Origin: Cydia pomonella
Lineage: Eukaryota > Arthropoda > Insecta > Lepidoptera > Tortricidae
DNA length: 64,000 nt
Assembly (NCBI RefSeq): GCF_033807575.1
Contig: NC_084725.1
Coordinates: forward strand, 9,459,001-9,523,000
Direction of reading: 5' to 3'
Below the pieces are notes generated by a model. It was given only the letters and a program-made list of their open reading frames with translations. It was not told the origin of the DNA and searched no databases. The translations under genes were made by a program, and so were the position numbers. Positions 1 to 11,150 of the stretch are shown in pieces. Positions within the stretch are counted from its first letter, which is position 1; each line of letters starts with the position of its first letter.

Positions 1-1460
1 GCACGTCAAAATCGGCTCGCTAGAAATAAAATATAAAAGAAAGATTTTTTTTTACCAAAATGTGTAACATTTGGGGGGGCTGATATTTTGCATACTTGCA
101 AGTAATATAAAGCCATATCATCCAAAAAATAAACAAGCCAAAACTCGCTGGGGGCAGATTCACTAAGCTTATCCACATAGCCGCTACGTCCCCAGAGCAG
201 TCGTGGCCGTGGCAGAGGCAGGCCGAGAAAGAGATGGCGGGACGACTTGGATGCGGGATCGACGGGATCTTGCACAGCATGAATGCACAGCTAGATTGGG
301 CTCTAATTATTAAAAAAAATATTATTGATGTAACTTATTCTTTTAATGTAATGTTAAGTGGGTCATTTAATCCTAATTGTACTGTAACAATTTTATAGGC
401 TGCTGGCCTGAAATAAAAGTTTTATTAATATTATTTAGTATTTGTACCCAATGATAAAAATATCGACTGCACTTAAAAAACATTTGCATATAAGTATATA
501 AGTAGTCTGTCTTTCTAATTTTGGCTGAACATGGGAATGTGTAAGTATATTTATTTCCTTGACATCAGATCAAATTTAAATTTAAATCAAATTAATTGTA
601 TTTGACCGAAAATCGTCTTATTTGATTTCATTGTATTTTTTATTCGCTATTTTTTTGTTAAGAATTATAACTTTTACTTTAAGATATGAAAGAACTCCAC
701 AGCAAATAATATAATATATATAACATATGCTACTTGGGCTCTGCACCGCTGCTGGCGGCACCCTAGGTTAGGTTTTGTTTATAATATAGTATGTTAATTT
801 TATATCCATATTATAAAAAAACTAGCCTAAAACGAAAGATATATAAAGAAAATATGCTATTTTCTAAGGGTAACGCCGTAACAAATTATGTAATTATATA
901 TTTTTTTTATTTGGAATCCAAAAACGATAAAGGCATTTTTATCGTGCCGATTTTTGGGACTCGTTGTATAAATATTATAAATAAGAAGTACAAAATAAGC
1001 AAATAACGTAGAGTCGTTAGACGAATTCATATTAGTATAATAATATCTCGAAATTACTAGGGCTAGGCTATTTATTTTTATATGTTGTATAATCATTCAC
1101 ATTATAGTATAGTCCTCTTGTTTGTTCTCCATACTAATCCATACTCATGTATGCATGTAGGTATTATGTATTATTAATGGTATTAAGGTTGTGTATTAAG
1201 GACGGTAGACAAGAAATCACGAACAAGTGGTAATATTAAGTGTTATTCAATCAAGTTAAATATTTATAAACATAGGTACCAAAAAAATAAATTATACATT
1301 TCAGTATTTTAAAAGGAAAACTCATTTATACCCTGTTTATACCTACTTGAAAAAAACATGCCCATTGCTCATGTAATGAAATTCTCATTCCATCTCAGTA
1401 TGCTGGCATAGATTTAGATTTATTTCTTTCATAATATTAAATCACAATAAAAATTATTTC
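1..1460. other. AT-rich intergenic DNA, no gene seen
   Basis: No open frame here has family-like composition, and no tRNA or splice-linked exon was recognised. The short open frames at 6-280 and 791-1096 are low-complexity and overlap on both strands, so I treat them as chance. Confidence 0.5.
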
Positions 1461-1573
1461 ATGTTAATCTATATGAATTACAATAACACTTAAGATCAAG
1501 TCTGATGAAAAATAAAGCCATGTACTAGCATTGAGAACGCTACTCGCCACAAGGTGGCGCTGTAACCGTAGTC

Positions 1574-1635
1574 TATTTATAGCACGCCTCAAGAAAGTTC
1601 TGGAAAGCGCAGCTTGTCGTATATTCGAGAAGATA
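1574..1635 (-). promoter_or_regulatory. Candidate divergent heat-shock promoter upstream of hsp70 copy 1
   Basis: A perfect three-unit heat-shock element (GAA at 1593-1595, TTC at 1598-1600, GAA at 1603-1605) is followed by a second TTC/GAA pair at 1624-1631. On the minus strand these lie just upstream of a TATAAATA box at 1581-1574. The geometry fits a heat-inducible promoter firing away from hsp70, with a start near 1550. The downstream minus strand holds only very short frames, so any product may be noncoding. The sequence elements are visible; their function is inferred. Confidence 0.45.
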
Positions 1636-1730
1636 CATACTCTCCCTTTCTGATGCGCGTTGCAACGTATAACGCTTTCCCTTTTGTGCATAATGGTTGG
1701 CTCAATAGAAGAGGGCGGTACACAGCGTAA

Positions 1731-1747
1731 GGGGATACCACAGTAAC
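1731..1747 (+). repeat. Block shared by the upstream regions of all three hsp70 copies
   Basis: GGGGATACCACAGTAA occurs about 1.03 kb before the hsp70 copy 1 start codon. Near-matches lie at 13859-13877 (about 1.04 kb before copy 2) and on the minus strand at 57807-57791 (about 1.33 kb before copy 3). This indicates that the duplicated unit reaches at least this far upstream. Confidence 0.6.
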
Positions 1748-2010
1748 AATAAAAATAATATGAGAAATTTAATATCTTGATTCGTCGTCAACGTTATCAA
1801 AACATGATTGTGTTTGTTAAAAAAATACTCTTCGTGAAAAAAAAATGTTTACAAGCCAAATAAGATTGCCTGTGTAGTGAAGTAAGCAAGTAAATATTAT
1901 TATTTGTGCACCATACAGTCAAAAATACATAGGAAATGAAATACAGTTAACAGCTAAAAACACACAATACAGTTAAGGTGGCGCATGTTGTTTTCGTAAT
2001 TAATAGTTAG

Positions 2011-2313
2011 TACCTGGCTGGGCGACCGAGCTTTGCTCGGTTATAACTATTTATTGTAATATGGTGGTCTATAGGTGATAATCTTAACTACATTTTTTTA
2101 CTAAATTAAACTTGTCTAAAACATTAAAAATTAAAAAATTATATATAAACTTGAACATAAAAAAAAAAACAAAAGTTAATTCACCGGGCGAGAATCGAAC
2201 TCGTAACACTCGTTTAGCAGTCCGCGTCTTAACCCGCTGGACCAGACAGACAGTGGCCGGTAACACGAAATTAGTGTTCATATTTTGCGTCGAAAGAAAA
2301 ACGCATGAAAACT
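2011..2313 (-). repeat. Truncated copy of a tRNA-promoter interspersed repeat
   Basis: It begins with the hairpin end CCGAGCTTTGCTCGG and contains, on the minus strand, a tRNA-like stretch with an A-box-like and a degenerate B-box-like motif. Longer copies are at 23399-23951, 36773-37312 and 51187-51662. This copy lacks the far end that carries the TTAAACGAGCAATTCTTG motif. Confidence 0.7.
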
Positions 2314-2475
2314 GATAAAATTGAGTTGTTACCTACATAAAATAATGTTGTATGTCAACAAAAAATAACAAAATATCATATAAGTCTATTATTTTTCAAG
2401 AACTGGTATTACTACTACTTTGTCCATCTCCCTCGATCTCATGTAGTATTGCATTCTATCTCCCTCACTAATCCG

Positions 2476-2644
2476 GAAGAGTCGAGAACATTCGTGACCG
2501 AGTATTAATTAACTTGGCATAAACTCGGCTTCGACGTGATTGGACGCCGAACAGTTGTCGAGAATAATCTAGAAAATACTGCGCTCTGATTGGTCGCATT
2601 CCGAGGGGTATATAAACCGGCCGCGCTCTGGCGGGAACTCAGTT
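2476..2644 (+). promoter_or_regulatory. hsp70 copy 1 heat-shock promoter
   Basis: A heat-shock element with alternating units runs from 2476: GAA, GTC, GAA at 2486-2488 and TTC at 2491-2493, each two bases apart. A weaker element lies at 2562-2579. TATATAAA is at 2609-2616, and an arthropod-type initiator TCAGTT at 2639-2644 places the start near 2641. The leader is about 120 bases with no splice needed, as in inducible hsp70 genes, so transcripts should load HSF trimers on heat. Confidence 0.85.
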
Positions 2645-2760
2645 TATATCTGAACACAAAAGCGAAAGTACGGAGAAGTTGAGTGGTGAAAACCTCTCGA
2701 GTTATTACGTGATATATTGTTATATTGAACAAGGAAGTTATTATAGACTATCTACGAAAA

Positions 2761-4781
2761 ATGCCAGCTGTAGGAATTGATCTTGGAACGACTTACTCCT
2801 GTGTGGGAGTTTACCAGCACGGGAATGTGGAGATCATCGCGAATGACCAGGGCAACCGGACCACACCATCCTACGTCGCGTTCACAGACACCGAGCGACT
2901 CATCGGCGACGCCGCGAAGAACCAAGTCGCGCTCAACCCCAACAACACGGTGTTCGACGCCAAGAGACTCATCGGACGCAAGTTCGACGACCCGAAGATA
3001 CAGGCGGACATGAAGCACTGGCCGTTTAAAGTCGTCAGCGACTGTGGCAAGCCAAAGATTCAGGTCGAGTTCAAAGGCGAGATGAAGAGGTTCGCGCCGG
3101 AGGAGATCAGCAGCATGGTGTTGACGAAGATGAAGGAGACGGCCGAGGCGTACTTAGGCACGACAGTGCGGGACGCCGTCATCACGGTCCCGGCTTACTT
3201 CAACGACTCGCAGCGCCAAGCCACCAAGGACGCGGGCGCCATCGCCGGCCTCAACGTGCTGCGGATCATCAACGAGCCCACCGCCGCCGCGCTCGCGTAC
3301 GGCTTGGACAAGAATTTGAAGGGCGAGCGCAACGTGTTGATCTTTGATCTCGGCGGCGGCACTTTTGACGTGTCCATCCTCACCATCGACGAGGGCTCGC
3401 TGTTTGAGGTGAAGGCGACGGCCGGTGACACGCATCTTGGAGGCGAGGACTTCGACAATAGGCTAGTGAACCATCTCGCGGACGAATTCAAGCGCAAGTA
3501 CAAGAAGGATCTGCGCGGCAACACCCGTGCACTGCGCCGGCTGCGGACGGCCGCCGAGCGCGCTAAACGCACCCTATCGTCCAGCACGGAGGCGTCGATA
3601 GAGATCGACGCGCTGTACGAGGGCATCGACTACTACACGCGCGTCTCCCGCGCGCGCTTTGAAGAACTCAATTCCGATCTGTTCCGTGGCACGCTGGAGC
3701 CGGTCGAAAAGGCGCTGCGCGACGCTAAACTGGACAAGAGCCAGATCCACGACGTCGTACTCGTCGGGGGCTCGACTCGCATACCGAAGATCCAGAGTCT
3801 TCTGCAGAACTTCTTCGGCGGCAAGCAGCTGAATCTCTCCATCAACCCCGACGAGGCGGTGGCCTACGGAGCGGCGGTGCAGGCGGCCATCCTCAGCGGA
3901 TCCAACGACTCTAGGATCCAGGACGTGTTGCTAGTCGACGTGTCACCGTTGTCTCTGGGCATCGAGACGGCCGGCGGCGTCATGACCAAAATCATCGAAC
4001 GCAACTCTAAGATCCCGACCAAGCAGTCTCAAACCTTCACGACGTACTCGGACAACCAGCCGGCGGTCACCATCCAAGTGTACGAGGGCGAGCGCGCCAT
4101 GACGAAGGACAACAACTTGTTGGGCACGTTCGATCTGACAGGCATCCCTCCCGCGCCCAGAGGGGTGCCCAAGATCGACGTCACCTTCGACATCGACGCT
4201 AACGGCATCTTGAACGTGTCGGCCAAGGAGAACAGCACCGGACGGAGCAAGAACATCGTCATAAAGAACGACAGAGGCAGACTGTCCCAGGCGGACATCG
4301 ACCGAATGCTTGCCGAGGCCGAGCGCTACAAGGATGAAGACGAGAAGCAGAGGAAGAGGGTAGCAGCGAGAAACCAACTTGAGGCCTATGTATTCAGCGT
4401 GAAGCAAGCCTTGGACGACGCGGGAGATAAGCTGAGCGAGCAGGACAAGAACACGGCTCGCAGCGAGTGTGAGGAGACGCTGAGATGGCTGGACAACAAC
4501 TCTCTTGCCGAGGTGAAGAGTACGAGCATAAGCTGAAGGAGGTGCAGAGAGTGTGCTCGCCAGTGATGACCAAGATGCACGGCGGCGGCGCGGGCGGTAA
4601 CCAAGGAGGCATGCCCGGAGGTATGCCCGGAGGCATGGGCGGAATGCCCGGAGGCATGGGCGGAATGCCCGGAGGCATGGGCGGAATGCCCGGAGGCATG
4701 GGCGGAATGGGAGGAATGCCCGGAGGCATGCCTGGATACCAAAGCAGAAATGACGGCCCAACAATTGAAGAAGTGGACTAA
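2761..4781 (+). pseudogene. hsp70: hsp70 copy 1, single-base frameshift near the 3' end
   Basis: This is a cytosolic Hsp70, an ATP-driven chaperone. The frame opens with MPAVGIDLGTTYS, the standard family start; the longer in-frame AUG at 2725 lies in the leader and is unlikely. The nucleotide-binding domain, the signature IFDLGGGTFD and the substrate-binding domain all match copies 2 and 3. After Ala-Glu-Val (residue about 584) one G is missing near 4515 (GGTG instead of GGTGG), so the frame ends at 4536 after a short aberrant tail, giving 591 residues. The lost part is the distal lid, the GGMP repeats and the EEVD co-chaperone tail. The correct frame resumes immediately and stays open to a perfect EEVD ending at 4781. 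The break is therefore either very recent or a sequencing/assembly error. It is intronless, with an intact promoter. Confidence 0.93.
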
Positions 4782-4861
4782 CTCTTTAGATGTAATAGGA
4801 TTTTCAAATTAAGTTTATAAATATTGTACAAAGACTGATTAATTTTAAGTAATTTATGTTT

Positions 4862-4867
4862 AATAAA
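4862..4867 (+). terminator. Poly(A) signal of hsp70 copy 1
   Basis: AATAAA lies about 80 bases after the EEVD stop. A similar AT-rich 3' flank follows copy 2. Confidence 0.7.
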
Positions 4868-5141
4868 TAAGTATGAGTTCCTCTTTAAAATATTTTGTTT
4901 TATTTACACTAAGGAGGCGGCATGAGCATAAAGATGAACTGAATTACTTGCTGGATTTCCACATGCAGAATACGAAAACTCGGATGAAATTAATCCAAGG
5001 AATACTTTAACATATGTCCAAATCTTTGTGCTCTTGTCTGAATATAGAAAGTACGTTTCTAAGAATATAGTTGAATATCCAATTGGTATTCGTCGAATTT
5101 TCATATATGATTGTATTCTTTGGAACGTACTTATAGCTAAA

Positions 5142-5296
5142 GGGCCTCCGCTAGCTGGCGCGGGTGCACGGAGCGGACAAGCGGGTTAACGAAAAATAGT
5201 ATGAGCAACGCTAACTGAATCGGACCCGTGCGGCCTACAAATAGCACCCGCGTGCGTGCGCACGCGGCGGGCGTCCGCATCAGCTAGCATAGGCCC
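5142..5296. mobile_element. Foldback MITE, GGGC(C/G)TCCGCTAGC family, copy A
   Basis: The left end GGGCCTCCGCTAGCTGGCGC is partly complementary to the right end, which contains GCTAGC and ends GGCCC. The internal motif GCGGGTTAACGAAAAATAGT recurs in the copies at 34689-34831 and 60050-60184. The body is GC-rich against AT-rich flanks. Confidence 0.7.
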
Positions 5297-5327
5297 AAAA
5301 ACAAACTAGAGTCCGTGCGGAAAGAGA

Positions 5328-5369
5328 AGAGTCGTGGAATGTATGCGGCCCAATACATTCCACGACTCT
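5328..5369. repeat. Short perfect inverted repeat
   Basis: Two 17-base arms (AGAGTCGTGGAATGTAT and its complement) flank an 8-base loop. Function unknown. Confidence 0.75.
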
Positions 5370-5410
5370 ACTCGTTCCGAACAGACTCTTATTTTATATT
5401 CATCTTTTTG

Positions 5411-5487
5411 CAGGACACTTTTTGCTATCTTGCTGCTAAGAGAGACAGGGAAAATTTTCTCTGTCCTTCCTATCAGAAAGTGTCCTG
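5411..5487. repeat. Small foldback element with CAGGACACTTT ends
   Basis: The terminal arms CAGGACACTTT/AAAGTGTCCTG enclose a second inner inverted pair, GGGAAAATTTTC. It is probably a tiny MITE or hairpin. Confidence 0.55.
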
Positions 5488-5597
5488 AAAATGAATAGAT
5501 TTAATAATCCCTTAACAGAATTAACAACCATAACGTGGTGCACGATTCAAACTGACACAGTAAATTAACGAGTTTTTTGGCTTCTGCTACGTTAAGG

Positions 5598-5728
5598 GTG
5601 TTACCACACCAATCGAATGATAATCAATCGATGACAACGATAGTTTCTACTTTGGTTTCTACCAAGACCAATCGATCGATCGGCGTGAACTGTTCCATTC
5701 TACCATCAGTCGATTGGTGTGGTAACAC
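5598..5728. mobile_element. 131-bp MITE with 19-bp perfect TIRs
   Basis: GTGTTACCACACCAATCGA at 5598-5616 is exactly complementary to 5710-5728. The interior has no coding capacity and the superfamily is unresolved. Confidence 0.75.
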
Positions 5729-6232
5729 GTAGTCTTGAATAAGGGGTCATAGCCAAGTTATAATCGTTTTTTGGAAAAGCCAATCGAAACTTAAACATAT
5801 CGTGTATATAAATTATTACGTGCCTTTATTTCACATCTACCATTATTTTATTATATTCAATTCAATTCAATTCAATTCAATTCAAATATACTTTATTCAT
5901 GTAGGCCTAGCAACAAGCACTTATGAATAGTAAGACAGTATTACATATAATTATCTTAATCTAATTATCAGAGCAATTTATTGATGTTGTAAATATTATT
6001 CCATATATAATACTAATGAATATAATTCATAGATCAAATTTAATACTAAAACTTTCACAAAATACAGTCATACAAAAAAAATGTATAAAAAATACTTGTC
6101 TAGATTGTTTCTAGAATAAATTCTAAATGTCAAACAATATAATAAAAACAACAAAGGAAATACATGCATTGGAATATCCATTTCATCATCATTATTCAAA
6201 TATAATAAATAATTAATCATTTCGAATCACAA

Positions 6233-9147
6233 TTAATCCCACGTTGTTTTATCATTCATGTAGTCTTGTGTGGTATAATAAGCTTTAGAAATAAGTTTAC
6301 GCTTTACATGATTCTTAAATTTATTAATTGGTAACTCAGTAATATGGTTTGGAAGTTTATTATAAAATCTCACACAATTACCCATGAATGATTTTTTAAT
6401 TTTATGGAGCCGAGTGAAGGGCACGGCGAGCTTATGTTTATTTCTAGTATTAATATTATGAATGTCACAATTTTTCTTAAAATCGGCAATATTTTTATGC
6501 ACATACAGAATATTCTCATAAATGTATTGACAGTGCACTGTCATGATGTCAATTTCCTTAAATTTATCTCTCAGTGAGTCTCTATGGTTCATTTTATATA
6601 TTGCTCGAATAGCCCTCTTCTGCAGAACAAAAATGGTATTTATCTCTGAAGCACCACCCCACAGTAAAATACCATATGACATAATGCTATGGAAGTAACT
6701 AAAATATACTAATCGAGCTGTTTTGACATCAGTTAACTGACGGATTTTGCTTACTGCAAAAGCTGCAGAACTCAGTCTATTCGAAAGAGTAGCAATATGG
6801 GGACCCCACTGGAGTTTAGAATCTAAAGTTATACCAAGAAAAACTGTACTATCAACTAGTTCCAATTCCTCATCCTTCACAATGACACTTGTTTGTACAT
6901 GCCTTACATTACTAGTGACAAACTTAATACATTTAGTCTTATTCTCATTTAACAATAAATTATTAACATTGAACCAATTTACTACTTTAGAAATAGCATC
7001 GTTTACATCATTGTAAGCTTGTTGCTGTCGTTTGACTTTGAAATAAGTGAAGTGTCGTCTGCAAACAATACTATATCATGGTGGGTCTTTACAAGGAATG
7101 GCAAGTCATTTATGTAGATAAGGAACAGGAAAGGTCCCAATATTGACCCCTGTGGTACACCCATAGAGACCAATGACCCGGTGATCGCTGTCCATTCACA
7201 TCGACCCTTTGTATTCTACCATTTAAGTAGGACTTAAGTAAATCCAGTGCCGCTCCTCTAACTCCATAATAGTGTAGTTTCCTGATTAATGTTTCATGAC
7301 AAACGCAGTCGAAGGCCTTAGACAAATCACAGAAGATACCTATAGCATCTCGTGACTCCTCCCAGGCATCGAAGATATGCTTAATTAGCTCAACACCAGC
7401 ATCAGTTGTCGAGCGACCCCGTGTAAAACCAAACTGCTTATTATGCATTAAATTATTCACGTTAAAATGTCGTACTAATTGAGAAAGAATTAATTTTTCA
7501 AAAATCTTACTGAACGTTGGTAGCACAGATATCGGTCTAAAGTTAGTGGGGTCAGAGTTGCTACCCGATTTAAATAAAGGAGTTATTTTACTATGTTTCA
7601 TTAAATCAGGAAACTCGCCGCAATCAACACTGTTGTTAAATATAATTACTAAGTCAGGCGCTATAATTTCTACTAAGGATTTGACAGCATGGACAGAGAC
7701 TCCCCAGAGGTCATTCGTTTTTTTTGACATTAACCGAATTAAACGCCTTTACTACATCGGAGGTACAAACACGTTCAAAATGAAAATCTCCGCAACACTC
7801 TGGAGCGTTATCTTTTAATAGAGTAACAGCAGATGAGGGTGATGAATTTAAATCCTTAGTTGTGAAAACTGGTACGTCAGTGAAAAAAATTTCAAATTCT
7901 GTAGCTACTTCTAAATTGGAATCTATAATTTTGTTATCAATATTTAGTTTAAAATCATTCACTCTGTGTTTCGAGCGACCAGTCTCCACATTGATTACTT
8001 TCCAGGTTGCTTTAATAATGTTGGTACTATTTTTTATTCTTTGACTTAGATAATTTCGCTTAGCTATATGACAATCTATTTTAAACTTTTTCGAATATTG
8101 CTTGACATGTTCTTTAAATTCATCACTCGTGTTAAACCGCCGTTCCTCATACAAGGCATACAGTGCACGTCTTCGTTGATGTAAGTCCGCAGTAGCCCAC
8201 TCACTAAAAACTGATGCACCACTAACTACGACCGATTTTGAAGTAAATATCGCATTATAATGATCCATAAAAGTGTGAAAGAATGAATTATACATACTAT
8301 TTGGACCCATATCGGAAGACAAAAAGGGTAGCGCCTGAACTAAACTTTGCTTCATTCTTTCTACGCGGTCCGAGGTTACTGGTACAAAAGTTATTTGTTT
8401 TCTCAAAGTATTTTTCCTTAATGTCTCAAATACCATTAATTGACCTAAGTGGTCTGATTCTAAAGTACTGATAACTTTTTTAGTAATAGGAACAATATCA
8501 GTGAAAATATTATCTATACAGGTTGCACTAGTAGCAGTCACTCTAGTAGGCTCCATAAACATGTGGTTGAGATTACCAGATTTGAATAGATTCAACAATC
8601 TACAAGACATTGTTGAATTTTCCAAAATATTTACATTAAAGTCGCCGCATATAAATAATTTCTTACTAGAAGATGATATTTTAAGTAGCACAGAATCCAT
8701 TACACTTTCAAATATTTCAAAATTACTTAATGGCGGCCTATACACACAGACAACAATAAATTGCTCCCATTCTACTGCACTTAGTTCTATAGTCCGTTCA
8801 ACAGACATGGATACAATATCCTTACGTTCCTTAAATTTTAACTGACTATTTAATATAATTAACGACCCACCATGTATGGAACTAATTCTGGTGAACGAAC
8901 TTCCCACCTGATGATTATTAAATTGAGGCATTAATTCATTATTTGTTAACCAATGTTCAGTAATACATAAAATATCAACATAAAAATCGTTCATAAAAAG
9001 TTCAATCTGTAAATCTTTTCCTCTAATACATTGAATGTTTTGATGCACCAGGTGGATATACTTTCCATGTTTACAGTATTTTTCATTATATTTATTTAAA
9101 ACTAAATTGCCAGAGACAGAATCTTTTGTCTTAACAGCTAGTTTAAA
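6233..9147 (-). pseudogene. LINE ORF2: endonuclease and reverse transcriptase, frameshifted
   Basis: The N-terminal part (roughly 9050-8400) is an apurinic-type endonuclease with an HQNIQ start region, a GDFN motif and a late C-I-D-N-I-F block. Reverse transcriptase follows, with F-R-P-I-S-V-L-P, K-A-F-D, the G-V-P-Q-G-S block split by a frameshift, and F-A-D-D (about 7063-7049). Frame breaks occur at an A8 run near 7716-7723, near 7177-7183 just before the GVPQG motif, and near 7045-7050 after FADD. The last section (6955-6233) is the LINE C-terminal region ending in Lys-Thr-Thr-Trp-Asp. The open frame starts inside the ORF1 end, and no ATG precedes the endonuclease, so the original start was lost or reinitiation was used. 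Confidence 0.85.
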
Positions 9148-10716
9148 TCATTGGTTATGACTGGAACCAATTCCAAGCTCACACTGGGCTGCTCAATAGG
9201 AGCAGAGTTGTCTGCCAAATTCTTGGCAGAAATGTCAAGTAAATAGGATAGCGATAAAGCTATTTGTCTCTTGTAATAATTTGAAAGGTAACACTTACCT
9301 TTAGTCAAAAACACCATAGGCATATGGTATTTACTAACAAATTTGTTAGTGTCAATTATGATAAACTTACTACTATATGTACAAAGATTATATAGAGATA
9401 TATTCAACTTATGTCTAATGTTATTTTCTGCCTCTGACATTTGCTCACAATAGGGGAATGTGAAAATAATAATTTCATGCACTGCAAGTGAATTTAACTG
9501 TTCAAAGTATTTAAGTAAATTATTTTTGTTCACATTTCCCCTATTACCCATAAGAATTAGCAGTGTTGTCTTAGAATTAATATTACTGTCATTTAAAATT
9601 TGTTTTTAAGATATTTTCAAAGCTACTGTGAGGCAGACAATTGCTGATTGTACTAAGTCCCTTTAGGTGATAGTTTAAAAATGAGCTCATATTGCTCCCA
9701 ATTTCATCACAATACATAATAATATTAGGTTTAGGTGTGCTTTGTTGTGGAGTGTGGAAGGAGCTATTATCATTTATTTGCTGTTGTGGTAAACTGTCAC
9801 ACAGGCTTGGATCGAGTACACTGGTCAACAAATGTCCAGTCGCTTGCTTACATGCACATGACTGGGCATTGGTCAGCGACTCAAACCGCTCTGAATTGTG
9901 CTTAATCTGGGATATTAAATCATCCATGGCTAAAGAATATTCATTAATCACCTTTTTCGAACTCTCATTTATTGTTTCTAGGGATTGTATAGAATCCTCC
10001 AAACTCTGAACTTTTGATTTTAAAATCTGTGTGTCAGTTTCATACTGTAGTTTACTATGTTCTAATTGAACAGAATACAAGTCTAACTTATCCACTAAAT
10101 TAACATTAATTTTACAAAATCTCAATTTCTTAAAAAACAATTTATTCATTTTTGATAATCTCTGGGTTTTTTTAATCATTCTATTTAATTTAATATATTT
10201 TTTGAGTTTGTTTCCGCTGCAATTTACTAGTCTTGTGGTGGATTCATTGATTAAATCTATACTAACAACAGGGTTTTCAATTGGAGCGGCAACCAACTGT
10301 GAGTCGGGCCGGACCAGTTCCTCGAATAAGTTTTGAGTGTGTGCCGCTGCAGCAATATTTTGGGCCTCCTGTAGCTCGTAGATTTGCTCGTGGGCGTCGT
10401 GCAGTGCTCTCTCTAATGAGTTGATGTCTGTCAAGGCCTGTTCATATGCTGCACTACACTCAGTAAACTTGTCAACCGTCTCCTGGAGCCGGGCCCGCTC
10501 TGAATTTACATCATTGTAAACATTTTCTAAAGAACATAGTTCCTTCTTTAACTTCTCTATACTATTAAGTGATAATAATAGTTCCTTTTCACTATCCTCT
10601 CTTTCACTAAGCAATTGAGCACACAATTCCTTGGATTTTTTTAATTCCAGCAAGGTAATTTGGAGTTTGTCAGCCTCCTGCTGGCGAACCGCTGCAGCTG
10701 CTCTGCGAGTTAGCAT
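9138..10716 (-). pseudogene. LINE ORF1: coiled-coil protein with possible esterase-like C terminus
   Basis: The ATG is at 10716-10714. Residues 1-150 are heptad-rich with Leu, Glu and Lys, a coiled coil likely to drive trimer or RNP assembly. A second half carries M-Y-C-D-E-I-G-S-N and, after a single-base shift in an A run near 9600, M-G-N-R-G-N and F-T-F-P-Y. These are spaced like the blocks of the SGNH-type esterase domain found in CR1/L2-type ORF1 proteins; the esterase reading is tentative. The stop TAG at 9138-9140 overlaps the opening of ORF2. Confidence 0.7.
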
Positions 10717-11150
10717 TATAAATGTATTTTATAGTAGGATAGACCCAAACCAAACCAGGGAATTGCTTACTCAAGCTAAGCGATATTACGAGCGTACTTA
10801 CATGAAATAGTGACGTTTCACTATGCCTACACTGTGTTCTGACTCTGTACAATGATTTACTACGCTGTAATACAAACAAAATTGGTAATAAATAGCGATA
10901 AAAACATAGAAAATATACCGAGACGAACACAAATTTAAATTTATAACCTACAACGGCTACAAATTTAAGATATTACAAGACACTTGTAAACGTCACTAAA
11001 GCACTTCACTTATTATGTATACATTAAAATTAACACTAAAACTATTTAATTCACACCAAAATGGCTTAATATTACATGAAATATAATTAAATATAGAATA
11101 ATTAAAAGGGACTAGCAAAATCAGCTGCTGATTCTTTGACAGCCTTTGAC

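Larger units (their letters stand above)
5856..11150 (-). mobile_element. Degenerate non-LTR retrotransposon (jockey/CR1 group) with two ORFs
   Basis: Reading on the minus strand: a 5' leader, a coiled-coil ORF1, then ORF2 with an endonuclease followed by reverse transcriptase, and a 3' end at six copies of TTGAA (plus-strand TTCAA, 5856-5885). The 5' boundary near 11150 is approximate and no target-site duplication was identified. At least four single-base frameshifts make this copy immobile as sequenced, but the length is close to full, so insertion was not very ancient. Confidence 0.85.

Noticed and set aside
2725..2760. Upstream in-frame ATG as the hsp70 copy 1 start (likewise 56517 for copy 3)
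   Set aside because: The added residues are absent from the family, and copy 2 has no such extension. MPAVG is the conserved start.
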